From: Chloroflexota bacterium | GTDB lineage: Bacteria; Chloroflexota; Dehalococcoidia; Bin125 | Direction of reading: 5' to 3' | Assembly: GCA_028873865.1 (NCBI GenBank) | Contig: JAPPNI010000025.1 | Coordinates: 1 to 64,000 of the forward strand | DNA: 64,000 nucleotides | Part shown: in pieces, positions 24,846 to 32,513 of the stretch | How positions within the stretch are numbered: position 1 is the stretch's first letter | Layout: each line of letters opens with the position of its first letter | Position numbers and translations under genes: made by a program | The notes under the pieces: generated by a model | What the model was told of the DNA's origin: nothing | What the model saw: the letters and a program-made list of their open reading frames with translations, nothing else | The model's database searches: none

Positions 24846-26087
24846 ATGGGCGCACTCGACGGCTTGAGCGTGCTCGACTGTTCCGACCCCAGGGGTCACT
24901 TCGCCGGCAAACTTCTGGCCGGACTGGGCGCGGACGCGATCAAGGTCGAGCCGCCCGGCGGCGACATCGGCCGCAGCTACGGACCGTTCCTCGACGATCA
25001 ACCAGGCCCCGAGCGCAGCCTCTATTGGTGGCACTACGCCGCCGGCAAGCGATCGCTGGCGCTTGATCTGCACAGCGCCGACGGCATCGAGCTCTTCCTC
25101 CAGCTCGCTGGGGATGCCGATGTCGTCCTGGAGACCTCCCAGCCCGGCCGCGGCCGCCCGTTCGATCCGCTCGCGCTCTCGGACTACTGCCCCGAACTCG
25201 TCGTTCTCAGCCTGACTCCGTTCGGCCAGACAGGCCCCTGGCGCGATCACGCCTGGTCCGACGCCGTTGGACTCGCCCTCGGCGGACCGATGGGTAGCTG
25301 TGGTTATGACAACATCCCCGGTACTCCGCCGATCCGCCCGACCGAACACCATGCCGCGCACATCTCCGGCTACTTCGCCGCGACGGCCGCCTGCACCGCC
25401 CTCTATGAGCGCCAGGAGAGCGGACTCGGACAACACATCGACATCGCCATGCACGAGTGCATGGGCTTCACGATCGAGTCGTCCGCGCCCTGGGCGCTGT
25501 ATGAGCAACATCCGCTCATCCGCCAGGCCGGACGCCACGCCGGTCCCCAGCCGACCGAGCCCTGGCAATATCCGACGGCTGACGGTCGCTTAATCAACAT
25601 CTTCGGTATGCCTCGCTCCGAGGCCAGTTGGCTCGCCCTCGTCGCTTTCATCCAGGAGCACGGCATGGGCCAGAACCTCTCCGAGCTCGAACTGCTCGAC
25701 GGCCGCAAGCGCCAGTTGGGGCTGCAGCAGCCGTCGGTCGCGGTGATGCTGCAGGACATTGCCGAGTTCATCGCCGCCCATGAGGCCGAAGAGATATACG
25801 CTGGCGCACAGGCCGCCGGCGCAGCCTGGAGCATCATCCGCACCCCGGACGAATGCCTCGCCGACGAACACTGGCACGCCCGAGGCTTCTTCGTCGACGT
25901 CGAGCATGAGGAACGCGACCTGACCGTGACCTTCCCCGGAGCGCCCTACATCCTCAGCGAGACTCCCTGGACGCACGGCCGTCGCGCGCCGCTGCTCGGC
26001 GAGCACACTCGCGAGATTCTCTGTGGCCAGCTCGGCCTCAGCGACGAAGAACTCGGCGCGTTGATCGCCGCTGGAGTCGCGCAATGA
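24846..26087 (+). CDS. CaiB/BaiF family protein lacking the catalytic Asp
   Basis: A 413-residue paralogue. The fold landmarks are present (LDGLSVLDCSDPRGHFAGKL, DAIKVEPPGGD, GLGQHIDIAMHE), but the active-site position reads AAHISGYF, giving Ala 171 where the neighbour has Asp 181. Alone it should not form the Asp-CoA intermediate. Two base pairs separate it from the catalytic-looking partner, and its stop overlaps the next gene by ATGA. A structural or substrate-binding subunit is the likely role. Confidence 0.88.
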   Translation: MGALDGLSVLDCSDPRGHFAGKLLAGLGADAIKVEPPGGDIGRSYGPFLDDQPGPERSLYWWHYAAGKRSLALDLHSADGIELFLQLAGDADVVLETSQPGRGRPFDPLALSDYCPELVVLSLTPFGQTGPWRDHAWSDAVGLALGGPMGSCGYDNIPGTPPIRPTEHHAAHISGYFAATAACTALYERQESGLGQHIDIAMHECMGFTIESSAPWALYEQHPLIRQAGRHAGPQPTEPWQYPTADGRLINIFGMPRSEASWLALVAFIQEHGMGQNLSELELLDGRKRQLGLQQPSVAVMLQDIAEFIAAHEAEEIYAGAQAAGAAWSIIRTPDECLADEHWHARGFFVDVEHEERDLTVTFPGAPYILSETPWTHGRRAPLLGEHTREILCGQLGLSDEELGALIAAGVAQ

Positions 26088-26881
26088 GCAACCAACCAGG
26101 GCGTCGTCGCCGCCGACGCCGACCGGCCCGACCAACCGGACAATCCGGCGAGTCGGAGGTCGGCCGCCGCCCCGACGCCGAACCTGCTCAGGAATCCTCC
26201 GAGCGCGGACGAGGCGGCGGCAGACGCTCGGGCGGCGGCTCCGAACAGCCCCAGCGACGAAGCACGATCTTCGGCATGCCGCGCATGACCGTCGCCTTGC
26301 TCGGTGGACTGCTGGTAGCGATGATCGCCGTCTTCGCCATGCAGCTCATCTTCCCACCCGACGACGTGATCGAGGTCCAGGGCGTACAGACGTTCCCCGA
26401 CCAGGGACGCCGCCACCTCGGCGAAGGCGAGACCTTCGACGCCTACAACTCATCGCCACCGACATCAGGGCCGCAACCGGCCGAGTCGCCGCCCGCCGAC
26501 GTCTACCTGCCCGACGACGACTTCATTCCCGAGCCCGCCGAAATGCTGCCTCTGCTCGAACGCGGCGGCATCGTGATCTACTACGACCCCAACTCCTACT
26601 CCAGCGCCGAAAATCCCAGCGGCCTGCTCGGAGCCATGGTCAGCCTGCGCCAGTTCCGCGAGCGCCTGGCCGTCGTGCCCATCGACGGCCTCGCCGATCA
26701 ACACGACGGCGCAACGATCGTCGCGGTTGCCTGGCGGACCATTCTGGCCATCGCTCAATGGAACGCCGAGGGCAACGACCAGCTCACGGCCTTCCTGCAG
26801 AATGCGCCCGAGGGCTACTACGACCGCTACCGCCTCGAACGCGGCGACTCCACGATCTCGGCGGGAACCTCGTCTCAATGA
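26084..26881 (+). CDS. Membrane-anchored DUF3105-like protein 1
   Basis: A 265-residue protein. The first 60 residues are very basic and glycine-rich (RRRRRRRPARPTG). One membrane helix follows (about 68-88), then an extracytoplasmic domain with DUF3105-like spacing (PPTSGPQPAE, LPLLERGGIVIYYDP). The conserved histidines of the family are absent here, unlike the next gene. The start overlaps the CaiB stop and the end overlaps the second DUF3105 gene, so all are one operon. Function is unknown. Confidence 0.7.
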   Translation: MSNQPGRRRRRRRPARPTGQSGESEVGRRPDAEPAQESSERGRGGGRRSGGGSEQPQRRSTIFGMPRMTVALLGGLLVAMIAVFAMQLIFPPDDVIEVQGVQTFPDQGRRHLGEGETFDAYNSSPPTSGPQPAESPPADVYLPDDDFIPEPAEMLPLLERGGIVIYYDPNSYSSAENPSGLLGAMVSLRQFRERLAVVPIDGLADQHDGATIVAVAWRTILAIAQWNAEGNDQLTAFLQNAPEGYYDRYRLERGDSTISAGTSSQ

Positions 26882-27450
26882 GCCTCTCGATCCCGAGACA
26901 TCTCCTCCCTCCATTGATCGCGTTCGTCGCCATGGCGCTCAGCGCATGCGCTGGAGGCTCCGGCGGTGACGGGACATGGATCGACATCCGCGATCGTCCG
27001 GAACTCGAGATCTACGACAACGAGCACACCACCGACCAACAGATTCACCTCGTCGCCGGACAGGCCGCCGACTACACCGTCATCCCGCCCTACGGCGAGG
27101 AACACTCTCCGATTCCGCAGCCCTGCGGAGCCTACGGAGCGACCCCCACCTTCGAGATGGTGGTGCACGCCATGGAGCACGGCGCCGTCGCGATCTGGTA
27201 CTCCCCGGACGACCTCAGCGGATCCGAGCTGGAACAGCTCACCGCAATCACAAAACGACACTTCGAGGACGGCGATTACGTCATCCAGGCGCCCTACGGA
27301 GGCCTCGGTGCGCCGTTGATGCTCATCGCCTGGGGAGTCCGCCTCCCGCTGGACACCGTCGAAGAACGCGCCATCGATCAGTTCTTCGACGAGTTCCACG
27401 ACGAAGCCCCCGAACCGCTCGCCGCCGGCGGCTGCCCGACCGCCCGTTAG
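26878..27450 (+). CDS. DUF3105 lipoprotein 2
   Basis: A 190-residue predicted lipoprotein with signal helix and lipobox ALSAC (cysteine at about residue 23). The mature part has DUF3105 features: VIPPYGEEHSPIPQPCGAYG and the HAMEHGAVAIWYSPDD block. ATG 26878 overlaps the previous stop. Longer in-frame readings lie inside the upstream gene and are rejected. It is presumably surface-exposed and pairs with DUF3105 protein 1. The reaction or ligand is unknown. Confidence 0.8.
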   Translation: MSLSIPRHLLPPLIAFVAMALSACAGGSGGDGTWIDIRDRPELEIYDNEHTTDQQIHLVAGQAADYTVIPPYGEEHSPIPQPCGAYGATPTFEMVVHAMEHGAVAIWYSPDDLSGSELEQLTAITKRHFEDGDYVIQAPYGGLGAPLMLIAWGVRLPLDTVEERAIDQFFDEFHDEAPEPLAAGGCPTAR

Positions 27451-27461
27451 CGATCTGCGCG

Positions 27462-27467
27462 TACACT
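27462..27467 (+). promoter_or_regulatory. -10 element for a leaderless transcript of the acyl-CoA synthetase-like gene
   Basis: TACACT ends 7 nt before GTG 27475, and no ribosome binding site is present. This is the layout of a leaderless mRNA. No good -35 was found. Confidence 0.4.
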
Positions 27468-27474
27468 CTCAAGC

Positions 27475-28911
27475 GTGACCAACCCCCACCCGCTCGACCC
27501 CATCTTCTTTCCCCGAGGCGTCGCCGTCGTCGGAGCCTCCCGCGGGAACAGCGGCAATCGTGGACCGGGCGGCTGGCTGCAGTCGCTCAAGGACGCCGGA
27601 CAGCCCAACATCTATCCGGTCAATCCCCGCGCCGACGAGATCGAAGACTTGCCGGCCTACCCCCGCCTGACCGACATTCCCGGACCCGTCGACCACGTGA
27701 TCAGCGCCATTCCGGCGGCCTACGTCCTCGACATGCTCGAAGACGCCTCGGCCAAGGGCGTCCGCTCGATTCACCTCTTCACTGCCGGATTCGCCGAGAC
27801 CGGCATCGCCGACCGGCTGGAACTCCAGCACCAGCTCAAGTCGCGGGCGGCCGAGCTGGGCATCCGCCTGATCGGCCCCAACTGCATGGGACTCTACGTC
27901 CCCGACGGCAAAGTCTCGTTCTCCCAACAACTGCCGACCGACTCCGGACCCGTGGCCTTCTTCTCACAATCCGGCACCAACGCCAGCGACGCCACCTACA
28001 ACGGAGCCGTGCGCGGACTCCGTTTCTCCAAGGTCGTCTCGTTCGGCAACGCCATCGACGTCTCCGCCGCCGAGCTCATCGACTACGCCGCCGCAGACCC
28101 CAGCACAGAGGTCATCGGCGCATACATCGAAGGCATGCCCGACGCCCGCGACTTTTTCCAATCCCTGCGCGGCGCCGCTCGCGCCAAGCCCGTGGCTATC
28201 CTCAAGGGCGGACTACTTCCCTCAGGCGGCCGCGCCACTCAATCCCATACCGCCTCACTCGCAGGCTCCGGCCAGATCTGGGCCGCTGCCGCCCGACAGA
28301 CCAACGCCGTCCTCGTCCACAACATGCAGGAAATGGTCGACGTGCTGGTCGGCTGGCGCTTCCGCGCCGTGCCAGCCGGACCCAGGATCGGCCTCGTCGT
28401 CGGAGGCGGCGGCATCTCCGTCCAGGGCGCCGACGACGTCGAACGCGAGGGACTCCAGTTGCCGTCCCTGCAAGACCGCACGCTCAAGCGCCTGGCCGAC
28501 GTCACCCCCGTCGCCGGCACCGGCATCCGCAATCCCGTCGACACGATGTCGCTCTGGGACGGCGAAAGGATCCGTCCCACGCTCGACGCCGTCGCCGAGG
28601 ATCCCAACATCGACGCGATCATCGTCCAGGTCGGCATGAACTGGGGAGTCGGCTTCTTCGGCAACGACCAGATCGAAAACCGGCGCAACATGATCGCTGA
28701 GGTCGCCGAGGCCCGCGAGCGACACGGCATCGCCATTGCGATGGTCGTCCCAATCAGCATCGATCACCGTCACGGACAGTCCAACGCAGCGCTCGCGCGA
28801 ATGATCTCCGACGCCGGACTGCCGCTCTATTACAACATCCGCGACGCCGCCCGGGCGATGAAACGACTCCTCACCTGGGATACCCGACGAGCCGAGAGAG
28901 CAGGATCATGA
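27475..28911 (+). CDS. CoA-binding / ADP-forming acyl-CoA synthetase-like protein (alpha-type)
   Basis: A 478-residue protein. The N-terminal CoA-binding Rossmann domain reads FFPRGVAVVGASRG (about 11-24). Two succinyl-CoA-synthetase-like domains follow, with GPNCMGLY, FFSQSGTNASD and ATQSHTASLAGSG, where the His should be the phosphorylated residue (about 263). The ATP-grasp beta domain is not in this gene or its neighbours, so it should need a partner encoded elsewhere. The reaction would be reversible acyl-CoA formation or cleavage coupled to ADP/ATP. The stop overlaps the nitroreductase start. Confidence 0.87.
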   Translation: MTNPHPLDPIFFPRGVAVVGASRGNSGNRGPGGWLQSLKDAGQPNIYPVNPRADEIEDLPAYPRLTDIPGPVDHVISAIPAAYVLDMLEDASAKGVRSIHLFTAGFAETGIADRLELQHQLKSRAAELGIRLIGPNCMGLYVPDGKVSFSQQLPTDSGPVAFFSQSGTNASDATYNGAVRGLRFSKVVSFGNAIDVSAAELIDYAAADPSTEVIGAYIEGMPDARDFFQSLRGAARAKPVAILKGGLLPSGGRATQSHTASLAGSGQIWAAAARQTNAVLVHNMQEMVDVLVGWRFRAVPAGPRIGLVVGGGGISVQGADDVEREGLQLPSLQDRTLKRLADVTPVAGTGIRNPVDTMSLWDGERIRPTLDAVAEDPNIDAIIVQVGMNWGVGFFGNDQIENRRNMIAEVAEARERHGIAIAMVVPISIDHRHGQSNAALARMISDAGLPLYYNIRDAARAMKRLLTWDTRRAERAGS

Positions 28912-29534
28912 GCAACCAGACCACCGACATCTACGAAGTCATGCAGACCCAGCGCGCCATCCGCCGCTGGACCGACGAGCCGGTCGACCGCGAAACAATC
29001 GAGAGAATCATTCAGGCTGGCTGCTGGGCGCCCAGCGGCAGCAACTCCCAGCCCTGGGGATTCCTCGTCGTCACCGACGACGGCATCCGCGAGCGGCTCG
29101 CCGCCGCGATCCGCGAGATGTTCAGCTCCCGCTTCGGCGGCGACATGCCCAATCCCGACGACATCGACGATCCCACTACCCGCCGCATGATACGCGGCGC
29201 CTTCAACCTCTTCGACAACTTCGCCGCCGCGCCCGTCTGGATCATCCCCTGCCTCGTCCGCGTGCAGTCGCCCGCGCCCGAGGGTCTGCTGGCTGGCAGC
29301 AGCATCTATCCCAGCATCCAGAACATGATGCTCGCCGCCCGCGCCGAAGGGCTGGGCACCGTCCTCACGACGCCCCAGGACGGGATCATGGACGAGCTCC
29401 GCGCCGAGCTCAACGTGCCCGACAACGCCACGCCCGTCGCCATCATTCCCATGGGCCATCCCGACGCCAACTTCGGCCCCGTCACCCGCCAGCCCCTGGA
29501 CAACTTCCTCCACTGGAACGGCTGGAGTGAGTAG
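28908..29534 (+). CDS. Nitroreductase-family flavoprotein
   Basis: A 208-residue FMN oxidoreductase. The FMN phosphate-binding arginines are in TQRAIRRWTDEPV, with APSGSNSQPWGFLVV (about 42-56) and GLGTVLTTPQDG in the C-terminal half. The family reduces nitro, quinone or enone groups with NAD(P)H. It is the last gene of the operon by ATGA overlap. F420 or FMN dependence cannot be told from sequence. Confidence 0.9.
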   Translation: MSNQTTDIYEVMQTQRAIRRWTDEPVDRETIERIIQAGCWAPSGSNSQPWGFLVVTDDGIRERLAAAIREMFSSRFGGDMPNPDDIDDPTTRRMIRGAFNLFDNFAAAPVWIIPCLVRVQSPAPEGLLAGSSIYPSIQNMMLAARAEGLGTVLTTPQDGIMDELRAELNVPDNATPVAIIPMGHPDANFGPVTRQPLDNFLHWNGWSE

Positions 29535-29710
29535 TTGGCATACACCCGGTTGACGGGTGATCCGAACTCATGTACGTTAAGAACCCATGAACGAATCAAG
29601 GCAGCACGTTCAACTGGCCCCGGCTTCCAGCCTTGCCGGTCCACGCCGCGCTCAATGCTCGCGTCCGCCCACATCGGCGTCCCGCGCAGCGCCGAATATC
29701 GCCGTTCTGG

Positions 29711-29830
29711 ACCGAACAGGACCGTACAGGAACCGCTCAAATCCGTACAAATCCGTACAGAATCGAACAAATCCGTACAAATCCGAACAGATCCAGCTGA
29801 CCAAAACCAACCAAAACCTTCCAAAACTGA
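29711..29830 (+). repeat. Decamer-periodic array, copy 1 (12 units)
   Basis: Twelve consecutive 10-bp units with no phase slip: early units of accgaacagg/accgtacagg type, middle units of atccgtacaa/atccgaacag type, final units ccaaaaccaa, ccaaaacctt, ccaaaactga. A related array lies in the opposite orientation near 59941-60060. Confidence 0.8.
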
Positions 29831-29842
29831 CCACCCCAACGA

Positions 29843-29878
29843 CACGATCTTCAGTGTTTCACTGGAGATCGTGTTTTT
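29843..29878 (+). terminator. Rho-independent terminator with 14-bp stem
   Basis: Positions 29843-29856 pair with 29860-29873 (one T-G wobble at 29851/29865) around a TTT loop, followed by TTTTT (29874-29878). This is the clearest terminator in the window. It would end rightward transcription from the nitroreductase operon or from the promoter at 29550. Confidence 0.75.
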
Positions 29879-29932
29879 CCCGCCCCTGAGAAAAAATCGA
29901 AACCAACCACCTGGATCGACAGGACACCGACC

Positions 29933-30580
29933 ATGCCGCCGGTCCGACGCAAGTTCTCGATTCGCAAGGCCAACGCCCACCTGCGCCATGCCGATCCGAT
30001 CCTCGCCCGGCTGATCGGCGAGCACGGCTCATTCCAGCCCCGGCCATCCAACGACCCCTGGTCGGCCCTGGTCCGCTCCATCCTCTTCCAGCAGCTCGCC
30101 GGCGCGGCAGCCTCGGCGATCCAGCGCAAGTGGTTCGGCTTCTACGGCGACGAGGAAGCCACCCCGACGCCCGAACAGATTTTGTCCACCTCGGACGAAG
30201 ACTTCCGCGCCTGCGGCATTTCTCGCCAGAAAATGTCCTACTTCCGCGACCTCGCGTTGCACACCTCCGACGGGCGGCTCAAGCTCTCGCGCCTCAATCG
30301 CATGTCCGACGATGACGTGATCAAGGCGCTCACCGCGGTCAAGGGCGTCGGCGAGTGGACCGCTCACATGCACCTGATGTTTCACCTCGGACGGCCCGAC
30401 ATCCTGCCCGTCGGCGACCTGGGCGTGCGCAAGGGCATGCAGCTCGCCTACGGACTCGCCGAGACGCCAACCCCGAAGCAGGCCGTCGAGATTGGCGCGA
30501 AGTGGGCGCCCTACCGCTCCGTCGGCAGCTGGTACATGTGGCGCGCCGCCGACACCTTCACGCCCGAGCAGTCGCTGTAA
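29933..30580 (+). CDS. DNA-3-methyladenine glycosylase, AlkA-type (HhH-GPD)
   Basis: A 215-residue base-excision repair enzyme. The helix-hairpin-helix KGVGEWTAHMHLMF (about 133-146) is followed by PVGDLGVRKGM with the catalytic Asp (about 160). WSALVRSILFQQLAGAAASAI is the N-terminal helical signature (given as WSALVRSILFQQ and LAGAAASAI). It is shorter than E. coli AlkA because it lacks the N-terminal beta domain, as in many bacterial Mag2-like proteins. No strong ribosome binding site is seen. The repeat element and terminator precede it. Confidence 0.9.
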   Translation: MPPVRRKFSIRKANAHLRHADPILARLIGEHGSFQPRPSNDPWSALVRSILFQQLAGAAASAIQRKWFGFYGDEEATPTPEQILSTSDEDFRACGISRQKMSYFRDLALHTSDGRLKLSRLNRMSDDDVIKALTAVKGVGEWTAHMHLMFHLGRPDILPVGDLGVRKGMQLAYGLAETPTPKQAVEIGAKWAPYRSVGSWYMWRAADTFTPEQSL

Positions 30581-30591
30581 GGAGTCCGAAC

Positions 30592-31524
30592 ATGCCCGAT
30601 TCATCCCGCGATCAACTGATCGGCTTCATCGGCACCGGCAACATCGGCAACCCGATGGCTCGCAATCTGATCGAGGCCGGTCATCAACTCGTCATCTTCG
30701 ATCTGCGCCCCGAGGTCATGGAGAATCTGCTGGAATTAGGAGCGGAGTCCGCAGAGAGCTGCGCTGAGGTCGCCTCGCGCTGCTCCGTCGTCTTCAGTTC
30801 GCTACCTGGTCCGATCGAGATCGAAGCGGCGATCACGAGCGCCGACGGTATCCTGGCCGGAGCCTCTCCCGGCGATATCCACGTCGATCTCAGCAGCAAC
30901 TCGATCACTACCGTGCGACGGTTGGCCCAACTCGAAGCCGAGGCCGGCGTCAGCTACATCGACGCCCCCGTCACCGGAGGCGTCCCCGGAGCGGAAGCGG
31001 GAACCTTGACCGTCCTCGGCAGCGGTGATCCCGACGCGTTCGAACGCGTCCGCCCGCTGCTCGACCGCATCGGCTCGAACATCTTTCACCTCGGCGAGGC
31101 CGGCGCCGGCTGCCTGTTCAAGCTGCTCAACAACGTGATCATCCTCTGCGGCAGTCAGATCGTGCAGGAAGCACTCGTCCTCGGAACCAAAGCTGGCCTC
31201 GACCCCGAAGACCTCGTCGAGAAGCTTCGTCTCGGCACCGCCCGCCCGTATATGGGCCTCGCCCCCTACCTGCTCGGCAAGCGCTTCGACAACCCGTCCT
31301 TCACCCTGCGTCTCGCCGAGAAAGACGTCTCCCTCGCGATCGAAGCCGCCCGCGCCAACCAGGTCCCGATGCCCGTCGCCAATGCCGCCCACCAGACCTA
31401 TCTCCGCGCCCTCAGCGCCGGCCTCGGCGAGCAGTCTTTTCTCGCCACCCTCCAGGCCCTCGAAGCAGCCGCCGGACACGAGATCCCAACCATCCAGATC
31501 GAAGGCGGCCGCGCCTCGCTCTGA
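30592..31524 (+). CDS. Beta-hydroxyacid dehydrogenase (3-hydroxyisobutyrate dehydrogenase family), copy 1
   Basis: A 310-residue NAD(P)-dependent enzyme with AAGGAG ribosome binding site. The cofactor loop is GFIGTGNIGNPMARNL (about 10-25). The substrate motif is DAPVTGGVPGAEAGTLT (about 124). The catalytic Lys is in GCLFKLLNNV (about 178). The family oxidises beta-hydroxy acids such as hydroxyisobutyrate or tartronate semialdehyde. It is followed by a close paralogue, and longer reading upstream overlaps the glycosylase and is rejected. Confidence 0.9.
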   Translation: MPDSSRDQLIGFIGTGNIGNPMARNLIEAGHQLVIFDLRPEVMENLLELGAESAESCAEVASRCSVVFSSLPGPIEIEAAITSADGILAGASPGDIHVDLSSNSITTVRRLAQLEAEAGVSYIDAPVTGGVPGAEAGTLTVLGSGDPDAFERVRPLLDRIGSNIFHLGEAGAGCLFKLLNNVIILCGSQIVQEALVLGTKAGLDPEDLVEKLRLGTARPYMGLAPYLLGKRFDNPSFTLRLAEKDVSLAIEAARANQVPMPVANAAHQTYLRALSAGLGEQSFLATLQALEAAAGHEIPTIQIEGGRASL

Positions 31525-31533
31525 CTCCTCCCC

Positions 31534-31554
31534 GTCCCCGCTTCAAGCGGGGAC
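31534..31554. repeat. Palindrome between the dehydrogenase copies
   Basis: GTCCCCGCTT and AAGCGGGGAC flank a single C, a 21-bp near-perfect palindrome. It resembles dispersed palindromic repeats. Lack of a T-run argues against a terminator. Confidence 0.55.
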
Positions 31555-31577
31555 CCGCTCGGCCGGAGACCGTGACC

Positions 31578-32498
31578 ATGACCGAATCATCCCGCGATCA
31601 ACTCATCGGCTTCATCGGAACCGGCAACATCGGCAACCCGATGGCCCGGCAACTCATCCGGGGAGGCCATCAACTCGTCGTCTTCGATCTGCGCCCTGAG
31701 GCGATGGAGAACCTGCTCGAGTTGGGAGCCGAACCTGCCTCCAGCGCCGCCGAGGTCGCCTCGCGCTGCTCCGTCGTCTTCACCTCCCTGCCCGGCCCCC
31801 CCCAGATCGACGCGGCCACGACCGGCCCCGACGGCATCCTCGCCGGAGCCTCCTCGGGAGACATCCACGTCGACCTCAGCACAAACTCACTCCGCGGCGT
31901 CCAACGGATCGTCGGCATCGAGACGGATGCCGGGATCGTCCACATCGATGCCCCCGTCACCGGCGGCGTCGTGCGAGCCGGCGAAGGCGACCTGACCGTC
32001 TACGGCAGCGGCGACGCCGAGACGTTCGAGCGGGTCCGGCCCCTGCTCGACCACATCGGTACCAATGTGTTCCATCTCGGCGACGCCGGAATGGGCTGCC
32101 TCTACAAGCTGGTCAACAACGTGATTGTCCTCTCCGGACACATGATCGTCCAGGAGGCGCTGGTTCTGGGCGCGAAGGCCGGTCTCGACGTACCCGACCT
32201 GGTCGAAAAACTCCGCCTCGGAACCGCGAGACCCTACATGGGCCTCGTCGATCTCTTCCTGGCCAAACAGTGGGAGAACCCGCCCTCCACGATGGTCATC
32301 GCCGAGAAGGACGTCAGACTCGCGCTGGAACTCGCCCGCGAACAGCAGGTCGCCATGCCCGTCGCCAACGCGGTCCATCAGACCTACCTGACGGCACTCG
32401 CCGCCGGATTCGACGAACTCCACCACTACAGCACCATCGACATCCTCGAAGCCGCCGCCGGCATCGAGATTGCACCGATCCGGAGCGGGGCTGAATGA
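31578..32498 (+). CDS. Beta-hydroxyacid dehydrogenase, copy 2
   Basis: A 306-residue paralogue with long stretches identical to copy 1 (SSRDQLIGFIGTGNIGNPMA, EVASRCSVVF, KLRLGTARPYMGL). The catalytic Lys is in GCLYKLVNNV and the substrate motif is DAPVTGGVVRAGEGDLT. ATG 31578 lies 9 nt after GGAG; GTG 31572 is too close. The two copies diverge most in the C-terminal helices that shape the substrate pocket, suggesting split substrate use. Confidence 0.9.
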   Translation: MTESSRDQLIGFIGTGNIGNPMARQLIRGGHQLVVFDLRPEAMENLLELGAEPASSAAEVASRCSVVFTSLPGPPQIDAATTGPDGILAGASSGDIHVDLSTNSLRGVQRIVGIETDAGIVHIDAPVTGGVVRAGEGDLTVYGSGDAETFERVRPLLDHIGTNVFHLGDAGMGCLYKLVNNVIVLSGHMIVQEALVLGAKAGLDVPDLVEKLRLGTARPYMGLVDLFLAKQWENPPSTMVIAEKDVRLALELAREQQVAMPVANAVHQTYLTALAAGFDELHHYSTIDILEAAAGIEIAPIRSGAE

Positions 32499-32513
32499 GC
32501 AGTCCGCCTCGCC

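Larger units (their letters stand above)
29535..29932 (+). ncRNA. Intergenic element: promoter, decamer array, terminator (candidate small RNA or leader)
   Basis: A 398-bp gap. TTGACG (29550-29555), 17 bp and TACGTT (29573-29578) form the best sigma70 promoter match I saw in the window. Then comes an array with strict 10-bp period (29711-29830) and a strong terminator (29843-29878). The predicted transcript is about 290 nt. A 100-codon ORF from ATG 29587 spans the array, but its codons simply reflect the repeat. The unit may be an independent RNA or the attenuated leader of the glycosylase gene. Confidence 0.4.

Noticed and set aside
29711-29830. Decamer array considered as a CRISPR array
   Set aside because: Units are 10 bp with no spacers, and no cas genes are present.
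29587-29889. A 100-codon ORF across decamer array copy 1
   Set aside because: Its NRSNPYKS-type peptide repeats follow directly from the 10-bp DNA period (30 bp equals 10 codons), and no protein-like features remain outside it. It was kept as part of an RNA element instead.
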